From assembly GCF_900142475.1 (NCBI RefSeq), contig NZ_FRAY01000007.1, positions 62,001 to 126,000 on the forward strand: a stretch of 64,000 nucleotides of DNA, given 5' to 3'. The DNA is from Fibrobacter sp. UWH4 (GTDB lineage: Bacteria; Fibrobacterota; Fibrobacteria; Fibrobacterales; Fibrobacteraceae). A model generated the notes under the pieces. That model saw only the letters and a list, made by a program, of their open reading frames with translations. It did not search any database and was not told where the DNA came from. Below, piece by piece: positions 51,258-60,680 of the stretch (the first letter of the stretch is position 1; each line of letters starts with the position of its first letter). Position numbers and translations under genes: made by a program.

Positions 51258-52406
51258 TTACTTGATCAGGTCGAGTGTCAGTCGACGGGCTTCGGCGTCG
51301 GCTTCAAGCACCTGGTCGAGCGTCAGGTGACCGGTCACGTTCGGGGCACCGGCCATAATCGTTTCCACATGGCGCGGAATGTCGGTAAACTTGAGGTTAC
51401 CCTTGAGGAAGGCGTCCACGAGAACTTCGTTCGCGGCATTCATCATCGAAGGCACGATACCGCCACGGCGGCCCGCCTCGAACGCAAGGGCGAGGCAGCG
51501 GAACTTATTAAAGTCCGGTTCGAAGAAGGTCAGTTTCGCGAGCGTCGGCAGGTCGAGACGCTTGGTATCGAGCGGCAGACGGTCGGGCCACGTGAGCGCC
51601 ACCTGAATCGGGATGCGCATGTCGGGGGCACCGAGCTGGGCCATCAGCGAACCGTCGCGGAACTGCACCAGCGAATGCACCATGGACTGCGGGTGCACCA
51701 CCACCTTGATCTGATCATACGGAATGTGGAAGAGGAAGTGAGCTTCGAGCACTTCGAGACCCTTGTTCATCATGGAGGCAGAGTCGATGGTAATCTTCTT
51801 GCCCATGCTCCACACCGGGTGATTCAAGGCGTCTGCCACGGTGATGTTTTCAAACTTTTCAATGGGCCATTCGCGGAAGGGACCACCGGATGCCGTGATT
51901 TCGAGAAATTCCACTTCGGATTCGCGCTTGCCGCCTTCGAGGCACTGGAAGATGGCGCTGTGTTCGGAATCAATCGGCGTGATGAAGGACTTCGGATTTT
52001 CGGCAAGCTTGTCCCAAATGACAGGGCCTGCCATGACCATGGTTTCTTTGTTTGCAAGAGCCACATGCTTGCCGTGTTCGATAGCGGTAATCGTCGGGAG
52101 GCATCCCACGGCGCCCATCAGCGAGTTAATGATGATATCGGCCTTCGGGTCGGCAGCGAGTTCGCAAAGGCCTTCCATGCCCACGAGCACCTTCATGCCG
52201 AGTACACTCTCGAGTTCCTTGGCGGCATTCGGGTCGAACATGCACACACGTTCCACCTTGTACTTGCGCACGATTTCGGCAACTTTGGCCACACTGCTGT
52301 TTGCGGCAACGGCATAAAGATTGAAGATATCGGAATGCTGGTGAATGACATCGACGCTAGAAGTACCGATAGAACCGGTCGCACCGAGAAGAACTACGTT
52401 TTTCAT
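51258..52406 (-). CDS. dxr: 1-deoxy-D-xylulose 5-phosphate reductoisomerase
   Basis: 382 residues. The NADPH site is VVLLGATGSIGTSSVDVIHQ, with further family segments ALANKETMVMAGPVIW, ITPIDSEHSAIFQCLEG, TASGGPFREWP, HPVWSMGKKITIDSASMMNKGLE and MAQLGAPDMRIPIQ in outline. It makes MEP in isoprenoid synthesis, supplying the precursor for UppS. It is separated from cdsA by a CE4 gene with terminators on each side, unlike the tight cdsA-dxr arrangement in most bacteria. Confidence 0.97.
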   Translation of the reverse strand: MKNVVLLGATGSIGTSSVDVIHQHSDIFNLYAVAANSSVAKVAEIVRKYKVERVCMFDPNAAKELESVLGMKVLVGMEGLCELAADPKADIIINSLMGAVGCLPTITAIEHGKHVALANKETMVMAGPVIWDKLAENPKSFITPIDSEHSAIFQCLEGGKRESEVEFLEITASGGPFREWPIEKFENITVADALNHPVWSMGKKITIDSASMMNKGLEVLEAHFLFHIPYDQIKVVVHPQSMVHSLVQFRDGSLMAQLGAPDMRIPIQVALTWPDRLPLDTKRLDLPTLAKLTFFEPDFNKFRCLALAFEAGRRGGIVPSMMNAANEVLVDAFLKGNLKFTDIPRHVETIMAGAPNVTGHLTLDQVLEADAEARRLTLDLIK

Positions 52407-52438
52407 TTTGAAGCCTCTTTTTTATACAGCTAAAAAGA

Positions 52439-52467
52439 TAAAAAAATGGCAGGACGACGCCCACCAT
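52439..52467 (-). terminator. terminator after the CE4 deacetylase gene
   Basis: On the minus strand an 8-pair stem with two G-U pairs (ATGGTGGG/CCTGCCAT) runs directly into a T tract. It lies between the CE4 gene and dxr. Confidence 0.7.
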
Positions 52468-52496
52468 TCTAAAGAGAGAGGTTTAAACTTTTTCGA

Positions 52497-53813
52497 CTAC
52501 AGTCGAACCTTACGTGTCTTGTTACCGACTTTCACAATATACACACCCTTGGCTCCGGTATAAACCTTCTGTTCAACACCGAGACCACGGGTAGTGCGCA
52601 CCTGATGGCCAAGGCTGTTGAACACCGTGATTTCTTTGCCCTGGGCGCCACCGACCACAATGTAGTTGTCGGAAGACCTGTACACAGAGAATTGGAAATT
52701 GTCCTGAATTTCAGATGCAATTGCCCACGGGTTTTCGGAACTAGAGGAAACAACTTCGCTGCTGGAAGAAGACTCCGGTTCCGGAGCTGCATTTGCATTG
52801 GTCACGACAATCTTGCCTGCATTGGGCACCGCGTCAAAGTAAACATAGCCGCCATCCACCTTGGATTCAAGCTTTGCGCCATCCTGCGTCACTTCGACCT
52901 TGCTCCAGTCGGTTTTCACCTTGATGGAAAGCGGGTAGTCGTACTTGGAAATGTTGTCTGCAATGCTATGCTTGAGTTCGAAAGCCATGGAGTTTGCAGA
53001 GCCGCCGTCCTGCGGTTCAATTTTCGAGGCCTTGCGTTCCTTGATGTACATGGCGACATAGCCCATCGGGGCAACCCAAATGTCCTTATCTTTCTGCTGA
53101 GCATACTGGAGAGCGCCATCCATTCCATTCGCATCGGTCGGAGAATAGTCTGCAAAGCCATTGGTCTTGAACTGGAAACCATGCGTGAGGAATGCAACCC
53201 AACCGCCTTGTTGAACAGCTTTGTCCATGTTGCCCTTAAAATCGCTGGTTCCCTGATTACCCGTCATGAGCGCAGAGACTGCAGCCCAGTTGCTCGGGCC
53301 ATCCTTGCCCATGATATCGGGACCGCCCTTCCAGCTTCCGTTACAAATTCTTCCGACAACGTAATTCTGAAGAACCTGGGCGTCACCCGGAGTATCGCAG
53401 TTCGGGTAAGCGAGAGTGACGACACCATATTTCTGCTGAATCTTTTGGCTGATTGTCCCCTTGGACGAAGAAATTTCATTAGCGGGCATCGGCTTTCCAT
53501 TGGGGTGACTGTCGCTATGGCTTGCGATTTCGTGACCAGCATCGGACAATTTCTGAACACCACTCCAGTTGAGCATTCCATTGTTGCCACCGCCATTGGC
53601 CCAATTAGTGACGATATTGAAAGTCGCCTTATAACCGTACTTTTCGAACATGGGAAGAGCGACATCGACATCGCTTTGCGGGCCATCGTCAAAAGTGAAG
53701 GAAACCGCTGCCTTGCGGAAACCCGACCAGGTGGCAATTTCTGCATTCTGAGCAAAAACCATGGAAGAGCCCATGGCAATCAGAGCCGCGATAGAAAATT
53801 TTTTATAATCCAT
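52497..53813 (-). CDS. secreted polysaccharide deacetylase (CE4) with C-terminal sorting-like domain
   Basis: 438 residues from ATG 53813, where the signal peptide starts (MDYKKFSIAALIAMGSSMVFAQ); the upstream extension is rejected. The NodB-type core has SFTFDDGPQSD (D42, D43) and the metal ligands in HEIASHSDSHP (H99, H103). A beta domain, a short Ser-rich linker and a sorting-like end (ITVFNSLGHQVRTTRGLG...GVYIVKVGNKTRKVRL, outline) follow. CE4 enzymes remove acetyl groups from xylan, chitin or peptidoglycan. It lies between cdsA and dxr but with separate terminators, so it was probably inserted there. Confidence 0.88.
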   Translation of the reverse strand: MDYKKFSIAALIAMGSSMVFAQNAEIATWSGFRKAAVSFTFDDGPQSDVDVALPMFEKYGYKATFNIVTNWANGGGNNGMLNWSGVQKLSDAGHEIASHSDSHPNGKPMPANEISSSKGTISQKIQQKYGVVTLAYPNCDTPGDAQVLQNYVVGRICNGSWKGGPDIMGKDGPSNWAAVSALMTGNQGTSDFKGNMDKAVQQGGWVAFLTHGFQFKTNGFADYSPTDANGMDGALQYAQQKDKDIWVAPMGYVAMYIKERKASKIEPQDGGSANSMAFELKHSIADNISKYDYPLSIKVKTDWSKVEVTQDGAKLESKVDGGYVYFDAVPNAGKIVVTNANAAPEPESSSSSEVVSSSSENPWAIASEIQDNFQFSVYRSSDNYIVVGGAQGKEITVFNSLGHQVRTTRGLGVEQKVYTGAKGVYIVKVGNKTRKVRL

Positions 53814-53953
53814 ACTCACGCAATCCTCGTGTTGTTTTACACCTATAAATATATATAGGGGGGTAACAATACTCAATAAGAGTGATGGACTATCCGTTGT
53901 AAGCAAAAACAACGAATGTAAACGAAGCTAAACAATCTGTTTTCAGAATAAAC

Positions 53954-53974
53954 GCCCCAGACCTAGTCCGGGGC
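53954..53974 (-). terminator. probable terminator after cdsA
   Basis: A 9-pair stem with one G-U pair (53954-53962 with 53966-53974) lies 33 bases past the cdsA stop. The following T run on the minus strand is short, so termination may be weak. Confidence 0.55.
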
Positions 53975-54006
53975 AAGCCATTCAAATCCAGTACGACAGC
54001 AACGGA

Positions 54007-54888
54007 TTACGCCAGTTTCTGGAAGAAATCCATGAGCAGGTAGAGAGCGGGGGCAGCAAGGAAGAAGGAATCGCAACGGTCAAGAACGCCACCATGGCCG
54101 ACAAACAGGTTGCCGGAATCCTTGGTACCGCTCCAACGCTTGAGGGCTGACATCAACAGATCGCCCACCTGACCCGCAACAGTCACAAGCAGGCCAAGAC
54201 CAATGGCCTTCGCCCAGTCGATATCCACGTTAAAGCAACCGAGAGCGGCGCTGCACTTTGCCCAGTAGGCAATCCACGCGACCGTCGCGACAGAACCCGC
54301 TACAGAACCTTCCCAGGTTTTCTTGGGGCTAATGCTCGGCGCAAACAGGTGCCGGCCGAAAGGACCCTTGCCCGCCGCGAACTTTCCGAAGAAATACGCC
54401 ACCGTGTCGCAAAGCCATACGCCCGTCATCACCAGGATAAACGGATAGCAATGTTCAAAGCCCCGACCGTTACCCATCATGAGCACGTTCATGCCACCCC
54501 AGAGACCCACGTAGAGCGGGGCGCCGAGCTGCATCACAAGCCACGGGAAAAGGTGATCGATTTCCACCTTCGCAAAGGCCACGCCGATATAGATTGCAAA
54601 AATCACGAGGAAGGTCATGCCGACCACATAAGGCACGGCTGGCATACCAAAGTAGCTGCCCTTGGAAAGCGCCCATGCGAGCGTCAAAGCCAAGGAAGCT
54701 GCAAAAGAAAGGTAACGGGTATCGGGCCCCTTGTACATCTTGGAGGCCATGCCCGCCCATTCCCAGGCGCCCACGCCCGCGATAAAGCACATCAGGCCAA
54801 TGCGGCTGAAGTCATTAAACCACAGCAAGAAAAATACAATCGGAATGGCGATAAACGCCGTTATCAATCGCTGCGCAAGATTACTCAT
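54007..54888 (-). CDS. cdsA: phosphatidate cytidylyltransferase
   Basis: 293 residues from ATG 54888 (MSNLAQRLITAFIAIPIV), overlapping the end of uppS by 8 bases. Several membrane helices are followed by the CDP-diglyceride synthetase signature: LFAPSISPKKTWEGSVAGS and SALKRWSGTKDSGNLFVGHGGVLDRCDSFF in outline. It makes CDP-diacylglycerol, the precursor of membrane phospholipids. Co-transcribed with uppS. Confidence 0.95.
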   Translation of the reverse strand: MSNLAQRLITAFIAIPIVFFLLWFNDFSRIGLMCFIAGVGAWEWAGMASKMYKGPDTRYLSFAASLALTLAWALSKGSYFGMPAVPYVVGMTFLVIFAIYIGVAFAKVEIDHLFPWLVMQLGAPLYVGLWGGMNVLMMGNGRGFEHCYPFILVMTGVWLCDTVAYFFGKFAAGKGPFGRHLFAPSISPKKTWEGSVAGSVATVAWIAYWAKCSAALGCFNVDIDWAKAIGLGLLVTVAGQVGDLLMSALKRWSGTKDSGNLFVGHGGVLDRCDSFFLAAPALYLLMDFFQKLA

Positions 54889-55591
54889 GCAACACCTTCC
54901 CAAAACGTCTTTCTCGAGTCTTGAAGAACTCGACGGCCTTCAAGAATTCTTCCTTGGTAAAGTCGGGCCAAAGCGTATCCGTTACATAGAATTCGCTGTA
55001 GGCGGCCTGCCAAAGCAGATAATTCGAAAGCCTGAACTCTCCGCCCGTACGAATCACGAGATCCGGATCGGGCGCTCCCTTTAAATAAAGATTCTTTGCA
55101 AATAAACTCTCGTCGATGTCTTCGACCTTGAGCGTACCCGCCGCCACCTGGGCGGCGATTGCCTTGGCGGCATCCACGATTTCCTGACGGCCACCATAAG
55201 AGATAGCGAGATTCAGCTGCATCCCCGTGTTGTTCGCCGTCTTGTCGATTGCGGACTGGAGACTTGCACGCGGCTTGTCCGGCAAACGGTTCATGTTGCC
55301 GATGACCGTAAGCTTCACGTTCTTTTCCATGAGGTCGGGAATTTCCTTGACGACCATCTCGATGAGGAGGTTCATCAGGTAATCCACTTCCTTGGAGGGG
55401 CGGCCCCAGTTCTCGGAGCTGAACACGTAAAGCGTCATGTGTTCGAGCTTAAGGTTTACGCCCACCTCGACCGCATCGATTGTCGCCTGGGTACCCTTAC
55501 GGTGTCCCAGGAAACGTTCGAGACCACGGCTACGAGCCCAACGCCCGTTACCGTCCATAATGATGGCGACATGTCTAAGCTGATTTGCCAC
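54881..55591 (-). CDS. uppS: undecaprenyl diphosphate synthase
   Basis: 236 residues. The catalytic Asp is in IIMDGNGRWARSRGLERFLGHRKG (outline), with LTLYVFSSENWGRP and DPDLVIRTGGEFRLSNYLLWQAAYSEFY further on, all typical of cis-prenyltransferases. The product carries cell-wall precursors. It starts 12 bases after frr, so frr-uppS-cdsA form one unit. Confidence 0.97.
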   Translation of the reverse strand: MANQLRHVAIIMDGNGRWARSRGLERFLGHRKGTQATIDAVEVGVNLKLEHMTLYVFSSENWGRPSKEVDYLMNLLIEMVVKEIPDLMEKNVKLTVIGNMNRLPDKPRASLQSAIDKTANNTGMQLNLAISYGGRQEIVDAAKAIAAQVAAGTLKVEDIDESLFAKNLYLKGAPDPDLVIRTGGEFRLSNYLLWQAAYSEFYVTDTLWPDFTKEEFLKAVEFFKTRERRFGKVLHE

Positions 55592-55603
55592 GCAAACCCC
55601 GGA

Positions 55604-56137
55604 CTACACCTTGAGGATGTCCGCTTCCTTTTCGGCGAGCAGACGGTCAATTTCGGCGATAGCCTTGTCGGTTGCCTTCTGGATTTCGTCCTGCTGCTTC
55701 TTGACTTCGTCTTCGGGCATTTCCTTGTTCTTCTTGAGAGAGTCGTTCGCATCGCGGCGGATGTTGCGGATAGCCACGCGGCCTTCTTCGGCATGCTTGC
55801 GGGCAATCTTCGCGAGTTCCTGGCGGCGTTCCGTGGTAAGGATCGGGAGGCTCACGCGGATGCAGTTGCCGTCCTTCATCGGAGTAAGGCCGATGTTTGC
55901 AGCGAGGATAGCCTTTTCAATCGGGTCGACCATGGTCTTTTCCCACGGAGAGACCAGCAGCATACGCGGTTCCGGAACAGAAACCTTGGCCACCTGAGAA
56001 ATCGGGGTCGGGGTGCCGTAGTAGTCGATACGCACGTCGTTCAGGATAGCGGGGCTAGCCTGGCCTGCGCGGATCTTGGAAAATTCACGTTCGGTGGCCT
56101 CGATGGCCTTGCTCATCTTATCGGAATATTCAGACAT
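55604..56137 (-). CDS. frr: ribosome recycling factor
   Basis: 177 residues, slightly short of the usual 185. The two-domain RRF pattern is complete: KMSKAIEATEREFSKIRAGQASPAIL, VDYYGTPTPISQVAKVSVPEPRML and REQELAKIARKHAEEGRVAIRNIRRDAND in outline. It splits post-termination ribosomes together with EF-G. A terminator after pyrH lies upstream, so frr begins a new transcript. Confidence 0.95.
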   Translation of the reverse strand: MSEYSDKMSKAIEATEREFSKIRAGQASPAILNDVRIDYYGTPTPISQVAKVSVPEPRMLLVSPWEKTMVDPIEKAILAANIGLTPMKDGNCIRVSLPILTTERRQELAKIARKHAEEGRVAIRNIRRDANDSLKKNKEMPEDEVKKQQDEIQKATDKAIAEIDRLLAEKEADILKV

Positions 56138-56268
56138 ATTTCTCTGTTCCTAGTTACGCCCTGCGGGCTAGTTCCTATACTAGATAAAAGTGAATGGTTT
56201 TCAGTTATTTCTAGGATAAATATACATAAAAGCCGGACCGGTATTACAATTTCGACCTATTAAAAAAG

Positions 56269-56295
56269 CAAAAACGCCCCGCAGTTGCAAGGGCG
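56269..56295 (-). terminator. intrinsic terminator after pyrH
   Basis: On the minus strand CGCCC...GGGCG with an 11-base loop is followed by TTTTTGC and then a second T tract. It lies 24 bases past the pyrH stop and separates pyrH from frr. Confidence 0.75.
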
Positions 56296-56318
56296 CGAAA
56301 TTGTAAGTTATTTATAAT

Positions 56319-57026
56319 TTAGCAGTGCACCAGCGTGCCGAGGTCACCGTTGATGGCCGCGCGGGAGAGGTTGCCCTTTTCCATCTTGAACACGAAGATG
56401 GGCATGTTGTTTTCCATGCAGAGGGCGACGGCTGCGGTATCCATGACCTTGAGACCGCGGGAAATGACTTCCTTGTAGCTGATGTCGTCAAAGCGAGTTG
56501 CAGTCGGATCCTTGACCGGGTCTGCGGTGTAGATGCCGTCGACCTTGGTAGCCTTCATGATGACGTCGCATTCGCTCTCGATAGCGCGGAGGGCGGCGCA
56601 ACTGTCGGTGGTGAAGAACGGGTTACCCGTACCGGCGGAGAAGATGACCACGGAGCCTGCGGACAAAAGCTTGAGGGCCTTGCGGCGGTCGAAGAATTCG
56701 CAGACCGGTTCCATGCGGATGGCAGACATCACCACGGAGTCGACACCCTGCTTGTCCAAAGCATCTTGCATGGCGAGGCCGTTCATCACGGTGCCAAGCA
56801 TGCCCATGGCATCGCCCTGGGCGCGGTTCATACCACCTGCAGAAGCGGAAATGCCGCGAACGAGGTTGCCGCCACCAATCACGAGCGCGACCTGCACGCC
56901 CTGCTTGACGATGGAGGCAATTTCAGACGCCATGTCAGAGAGAATCTGGTTGTCGATACCGTGGCCCTTTTCGCCTGCGAGGGCTTCGCCACTGAGCTTG
57001 AGAAGAATGCGCTTGAATTTTGACAT
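56319..57026 (-). CDS. pyrH: UMP kinase
   Basis: 235 residues. ILLKLSGEALAGEKGHGID, QVALVIGGGNLVRG, FSAGTGNPFFTTDSCAALRA (outline) and the final MNNMPIFVFKMEKGN-like segment match bacterial hexameric UMP kinases. It phosphorylates UMP in pyrimidine synthesis. It leads the pyrH-frr-uppS-cdsA order; the usual upstream rpsB-tsf pair is not in this window, as a divergent M6 protease gene lies there instead. Confidence 0.96.
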   Translation of the reverse strand: MSKFKRILLKLSGEALAGEKGHGIDNQILSDMASEIASIVKQGVQVALVIGGGNLVRGISASAGGMNRAQGDAMGMLGTVMNGLAMQDALDKQGVDSVVMSAIRMEPVCEFFDRRKALKLLSAGSVVIFSAGTGNPFFTTDSCAALRAIESECDVIMKATKVDGIYTADPVKDPTATRFDDISYKEVISRGLKVMDTAAVALCMENNMPIFVFKMEKGNLSRAAINGDLGTLVHC

Positions 57027-57227
57027 AGTTTTTAGTAGGAAGTAGGAAGTTAGAAGTAGACTATGAAAAGAATCTCTAGTAACATCCTAGGGTTAATGTT
57101 TTCATTCAGAGGAAATGTAATAAAAACAGGCTATAGCAAGTTTGTAAAAATCATATTTCTGGAGCGATACGATACTTTTCGCCAAAAAAGAATATACTAT
57201 TAGATTAGTGTTTGTTTCGGCCATGGG

Positions 57228-59141
57228 ATGTTTATGAAAAACAAAATTTTACCGTTCAGTATTTTATCGGGTTTGTTATTGCTCCCCGCAACACTTTTTG
57301 CCGATATCGTGTACCAGGGGAAGCGCGTCCAGGAATGGCCCGAAGAAGCCCGACCCACATTCACCGGATCCAAAGCAAGCGCGTCCAGTTCCGGTTTAGC
57401 GAGAGCAGTTGCAACACAAACGAAAGGCCACTACGCCGCCCCCAAAGGCAAAATCTACAGTCTCACGCTCCTCGTCGATTTCTCGGACAAGCCCGCCCCC
57501 GTTACAGCGGACGAAGTCGAGGAATGGCTCAACAAGGAAGGCTTCAATAGGGACGGCTGCAATGGTTCCGTACGCGACTACTACCTTGACGTTTCTAACG
57601 GACAACTGGACCTCACGAACGAAGTCTACGGCTGGTACCGCGCCCAGCATCCGAAGTCATGGTACGAAGGCCTGAACGGATACTCGGGTTCCGACTCGCT
57701 CATGAAAGAAGTATTCGCGTATTTCGATTCTCAGGTTGATTTTTCGCGCTATGACAACGACAAGGACGGCACTACCGAAGCCATCAACATCGTATACGCC
57801 GGCGCCGGACAAACTTGGGGACAGGGCCTGTGGCCGCATTCCGGATGGTCCAGCGAAAAGCGCGATGGCGTAAAGCTCACGCACCATCAGATGACGGACA
57901 TGCCGGGCAAGTTTTCGATATATGTTTTTGTGCATGAATCGGGGCACATGATCTTTGGCTGGCCGGACCTCTACTGGTATGGCGACTACTGCACCATGGG
58001 CAACCGCGCGAACGACTTGAATCCCGTCGCGATTAACGACTTCTACCGTGCGGACCAGGGCTGGATTCCGTTCGTAGACATCACGAGCGAAGATGTAGAC
58101 AACGTAACAGGCCTCGAAGTTACGAAGCCGGGAGAGTTCTGCTACCGCTACAAGAACCCCGCAAGGCCAAACCAAGAAGGTTTAGTTTGGTCTTACGTAC
58201 GCAACACGGGCCGCAACAAGGTACTCGCTGGGAGCGGCCTCTTGATGCAACACTACGATTTTTCCATCGAAGGCAATTCCGCTTCGGATAAGCTGGGACT
58301 CCGAATCGTGCACGCGAACGCCGCAGGCAAATCAAGCGACGACGTTGCCGACCAGTGGCCAAGCCCGGGCAGCACAGCCAACACGTTCTTCAAGAGCGGA
58401 ACCTATGCGGAATTTTCAGATGACGCCTACCCCGCTATCCGCTGGTATAACGGCTCCAAGACAGGCCTCAAGATTACTGACATCGGGACGCCCGGCGAAA
58501 CGCTCACGTTCTGCATCGGCGAGAACTGCTCCGAACCCTCGTCCAGTTCGTCGACAGTGGCAAGTTCCAGCAGCGTCGCTGAAATCACCATCCAGAAAAT
58601 CGCACTTGAGACAACGCTCCCAATAAGCGACAGCTATGCGCCCGTAACGATCGACCTGAACGGCAGCGAAGTCGCAAGCATCCTCGGCATCAAGCGCACC
58701 GAAATTGAAGACAAAGTAAAATTCTACGGTGTAGAACCGAACGGCAAACTCGACAGCAATACTACCGGTGAAGGCTCCGGTCATTGGTTCGACAAGGACG
58801 GCAAAATTGTCACCTGGGACCCGAACGGCTCCAGCATCGTGTTCTCCAATGTGGACCTCACGACCATGACCACAAAAATCGGTCACATGCCAGGTAAAGT
58901 CAAAGCCGGAGACACCTTCACCGTGCGACAAGCGCTCGTTTACGGCAGTAAGCAAGTCACCTTTGAAATCAAGGTAACAATCGAAGGCGGCACCACCGTC
59001 ATCACCAACCTGCGCAAGGCAAAATACGGCAAGCCCGGCAGCAAGATATTCAATGTGCTCGGAAAACCCGTCGGAGTACGCAACGCCAATGGCGCTCTGC
59101 CCGATTTGCCCAAGGGCATTTATGTGGAAGTGGCGAAATAG
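57228..59141 (+). CDS. secreted M6-type metalloprotease
   Basis: 637 residues. Signal peptide to about residue 25; starts at 57228 or 57234 are equally possible and no clear ribosome-binding site decides. The catalytic domain includes SLTLLVDFSDKPAP, VRDYYLDVSNGQLDL and the zinc motif VHESGHMIFGWPDL (HESGH at about 236-240), as in immune-inhibitor-A-like M6 peptidases. A Ser-rich linker (about 433-445) leads to a beta domain of unknown type and an end (IFNVLGKPVGVRNANGALPDLPKGIYVEV, outline) like a sorting domain. Likely secreted or surface-held. Confidence 0.87.
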   Translation: MFMKNKILPFSILSGLLLLPATLFADIVYQGKRVQEWPEEARPTFTGSKASASSSGLARAVATQTKGHYAAPKGKIYSLTLLVDFSDKPAPVTADEVEEWLNKEGFNRDGCNGSVRDYYLDVSNGQLDLTNEVYGWYRAQHPKSWYEGLNGYSGSDSLMKEVFAYFDSQVDFSRYDNDKDGTTEAINIVYAGAGQTWGQGLWPHSGWSSEKRDGVKLTHHQMTDMPGKFSIYVFVHESGHMIFGWPDLYWYGDYCTMGNRANDLNPVAINDFYRADQGWIPFVDITSEDVDNVTGLEVTKPGEFCYRYKNPARPNQEGLVWSYVRNTGRNKVLAGSGLLMQHYDFSIEGNSASDKLGLRIVHANAAGKSSDDVADQWPSPGSTANTFFKSGTYAEFSDDAYPAIRWYNGSKTGLKITDIGTPGETLTFCIGENCSEPSSSSSTVASSSSVAEITIQKIALETTLPISDSYAPVTIDLNGSEVASILGIKRTEIEDKVKFYGVEPNGKLDSNTTGEGSGHWFDKDGKIVTWDPNGSSIVFSNVDLTTMTTKIGHMPGKVKAGDTFTVRQALVYGSKQVTFEIKVTIEGGTTVITNLRKAKYGKPGSKIFNVLGKPVGVRNANGALPDLPKGIYVEVAK

Positions 59142-59623
59142 GGGTGAACGTCATACCTATTGCTTTTCGCACGGTTTTATTGTATATTTATTCATAGAGT
59201 AGCAGTCAATCCCGCTGACACCGAGAAAATGACGCCGTTGGCGTCCGTACCATTGTCTCGGTCATAGTTTCATACAAGCTTGAAACTGCGACCCACGACT
59301 CAGTACTATTCAGGGCGGGAAGTTCCACTATCTGCTTGAGGTCGTCACCCTTCGCGGTATTGACAGTATCGCGAATCGAGACAGTTGCCCTGAGGGGAAC
59401 CGGCCCCTTGGCTATCAACGTAGAGCACCGTCTGCCACAAAACGCGGACGTAAAAAATCAGTCGTTCAACTGGTTTGCAAATGGCCAAAGCCCTCTGGGG
59501 CAGGCTGTTGATGGTGCTCTGCGAAAACATAATCCATTCCTTGTGCACCTCTCCGCTCTTGGTTGTTTGCAGACTACAACCGTTAAACAACCCATAGGAG
59601 ATTCCCGTACCGGGAATGTTAAT
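59142..59623. other. intergenic stretch without a confident gene
   Basis: Frames are open on both strands: a plus-strand extension upstream of the Rpn gene and minus-strand frames at 59206-59418 (LRATVSIRDTVNTAKGDDL) and 59345-59560. None has a start signal or a recognised family. The minus-strand frames could be remnants of the C-terminus of an exported protein. The end of the region carries the leader hairpin of the Rpn gene. Confidence 0.45.
59597..59617 (+). promoter_or_regulatory. hairpin between the Shine-Dalgarno and start of the Rpn gene
   Basis: GGAG at 59597-59600 is followed at once by a perfect 7-pair hairpin, ATTCCCG-TAC-CGGGAAT (59601-59617), and then ATG at 59624. With the hairpin folded, the GGAG would sit at a workable distance from the ATG; unfolded it is 23 bases away. 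This may control translation. Confidence 0.5.
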
Positions 59624-60643
59624 ATGAACCGTACACAACATTTGGCCATGCTCGAGGCCATGAGAATCGACAGCAGAAACCTGCTCAAGTACCAGCAGAT
59701 TTACAAGTTCGCCTACCTCTTGTGCGACGGCGTTTTCAAGATCGTATTCGCCGAAGAAAAGGGGCATTCGCTCCTGATTTCGCTCTTGAACGCCATGCTC
59801 GACCTGCATGACGGCGACGCCATCAAGAGCATCTCGCTCGAAATGCAGGAATACCCCGGCATCTTTACCAAGAAGGACTGCATCCTGGACATCATCGGCA
59901 CCACCAACGCAGGCGAAAAGGTCCTGGTCGAAGTCCAGCAGAAGAAGGACAAGTTCTTCAAGGACCGCGTGCAGTATTACCTCTCCCGCGTTATCGAGAA
60001 CCAGGTCCACACGAGCGAAAAGTACGAGCTCCCCCGCATCTATTTCCTCGGGCTCCTTGATTTCGAGATGTTCCCGGAAGAACCCGCCGAGTACATCCAT
60101 CATGTAGACGAAATGTGCCACGGCAAGAAGTTCTTCCCCAAGATCCAGAAGGTCTTCGTGGAAATCGACAAGTTCTTTGAGCTCGAAAACGCCGGGACCA
60201 CCAAGGACGACCACTCCGATGCCGCCCAGTGGCTCCGCGCCATCAAGGCGATTGTCAAGGAAGAAAGTGCGCCTGAAAAGATTCTGCAGAACGAAACCTT
60301 CCAGAAGTTGATGGATTCCGTAAAATTGATTAACTTTGCAGAAGAGCTTTTTAATGTCGAGGTTAAGAATATGACGGACTTGCAGGCAGAACACGAAGAA
60401 GGACTCGCGGAAGGCCGTGAACTCGGTTTTGCCGAGGGCAAGGCTGAAGGCTACGCTGACGGCAAGACCGAAGGATTCGCCGAGGGTAAGGCTGAAGGGT
60501 TTGCCGCAGGTGAAAAAGCCGAACGTGCCAAAGCCGACAAGGAAAAGCGCGAAATAGCAAAGGGCTTGCGTGAAGACGGCGTCCCTATGGACGTTATTAT
60601 CCGCAGGACAGGTTTTTCTAAAGAAGAAATCGAAAGCCTGTAA
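59624..60643 (+). CDS. Rpn-family recombination-promoting nuclease/putative transposase
   Basis: 339 residues from ATG 59624 (MNRTQHLAMLEAMRIDSRN). The PD-(D/E)XK core shows DCILDIIGTTNAGEKVLVEVQQKKDKFFKDRVQYYLSRV in outline: the D, ExQ and R-x-x-x-Y positions of the family are present. A C-terminal tract of EGxAEGxxxG units (about 275-310) and a small helix-turn-helix-like end (GVPMDVIIRRTGFSKEEI) follow, as is common in these proteins. Rpn proteins are DNA nucleases linked to horizontal transfer or phage defence. A terminator follows 40 bases later. Confidence 0.9.
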   Translation: MNRTQHLAMLEAMRIDSRNLLKYQQIYKFAYLLCDGVFKIVFAEEKGHSLLISLLNAMLDLHDGDAIKSISLEMQEYPGIFTKKDCILDIIGTTNAGEKVLVEVQQKKDKFFKDRVQYYLSRVIENQVHTSEKYELPRIYFLGLLDFEMFPEEPAEYIHHVDEMCHGKKFFPKIQKVFVEIDKFFELENAGTTKDDHSDAAQWLRAIKAIVKEESAPEKILQNETFQKLMDSVKLINFAEELFNVEVKNMTDLQAEHEEGLAEGRELGFAEGKAEGYADGKTEGFAEGKAEGFAAGEKAERAKADKEKREIAKGLREDGVPMDVIIRRTGFSKEEIESL

Positions 60644-60680
60644 CCTGCATTCAATTTCACCTACATTCTAATACAACTAC

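Noticed and set aside
52605..53858. 417-codon plus-strand frame opposite the CE4 gene
   Set aside because: No signal peptide, RBS or family; the opposite CE4 frame is clear.
59336..59623. N-terminal extension of the Rpn protein to an upstream ATG
   Set aside because: The extension has no RBS and does not look like Rpn; the family start matches MNRTQH at 59624.
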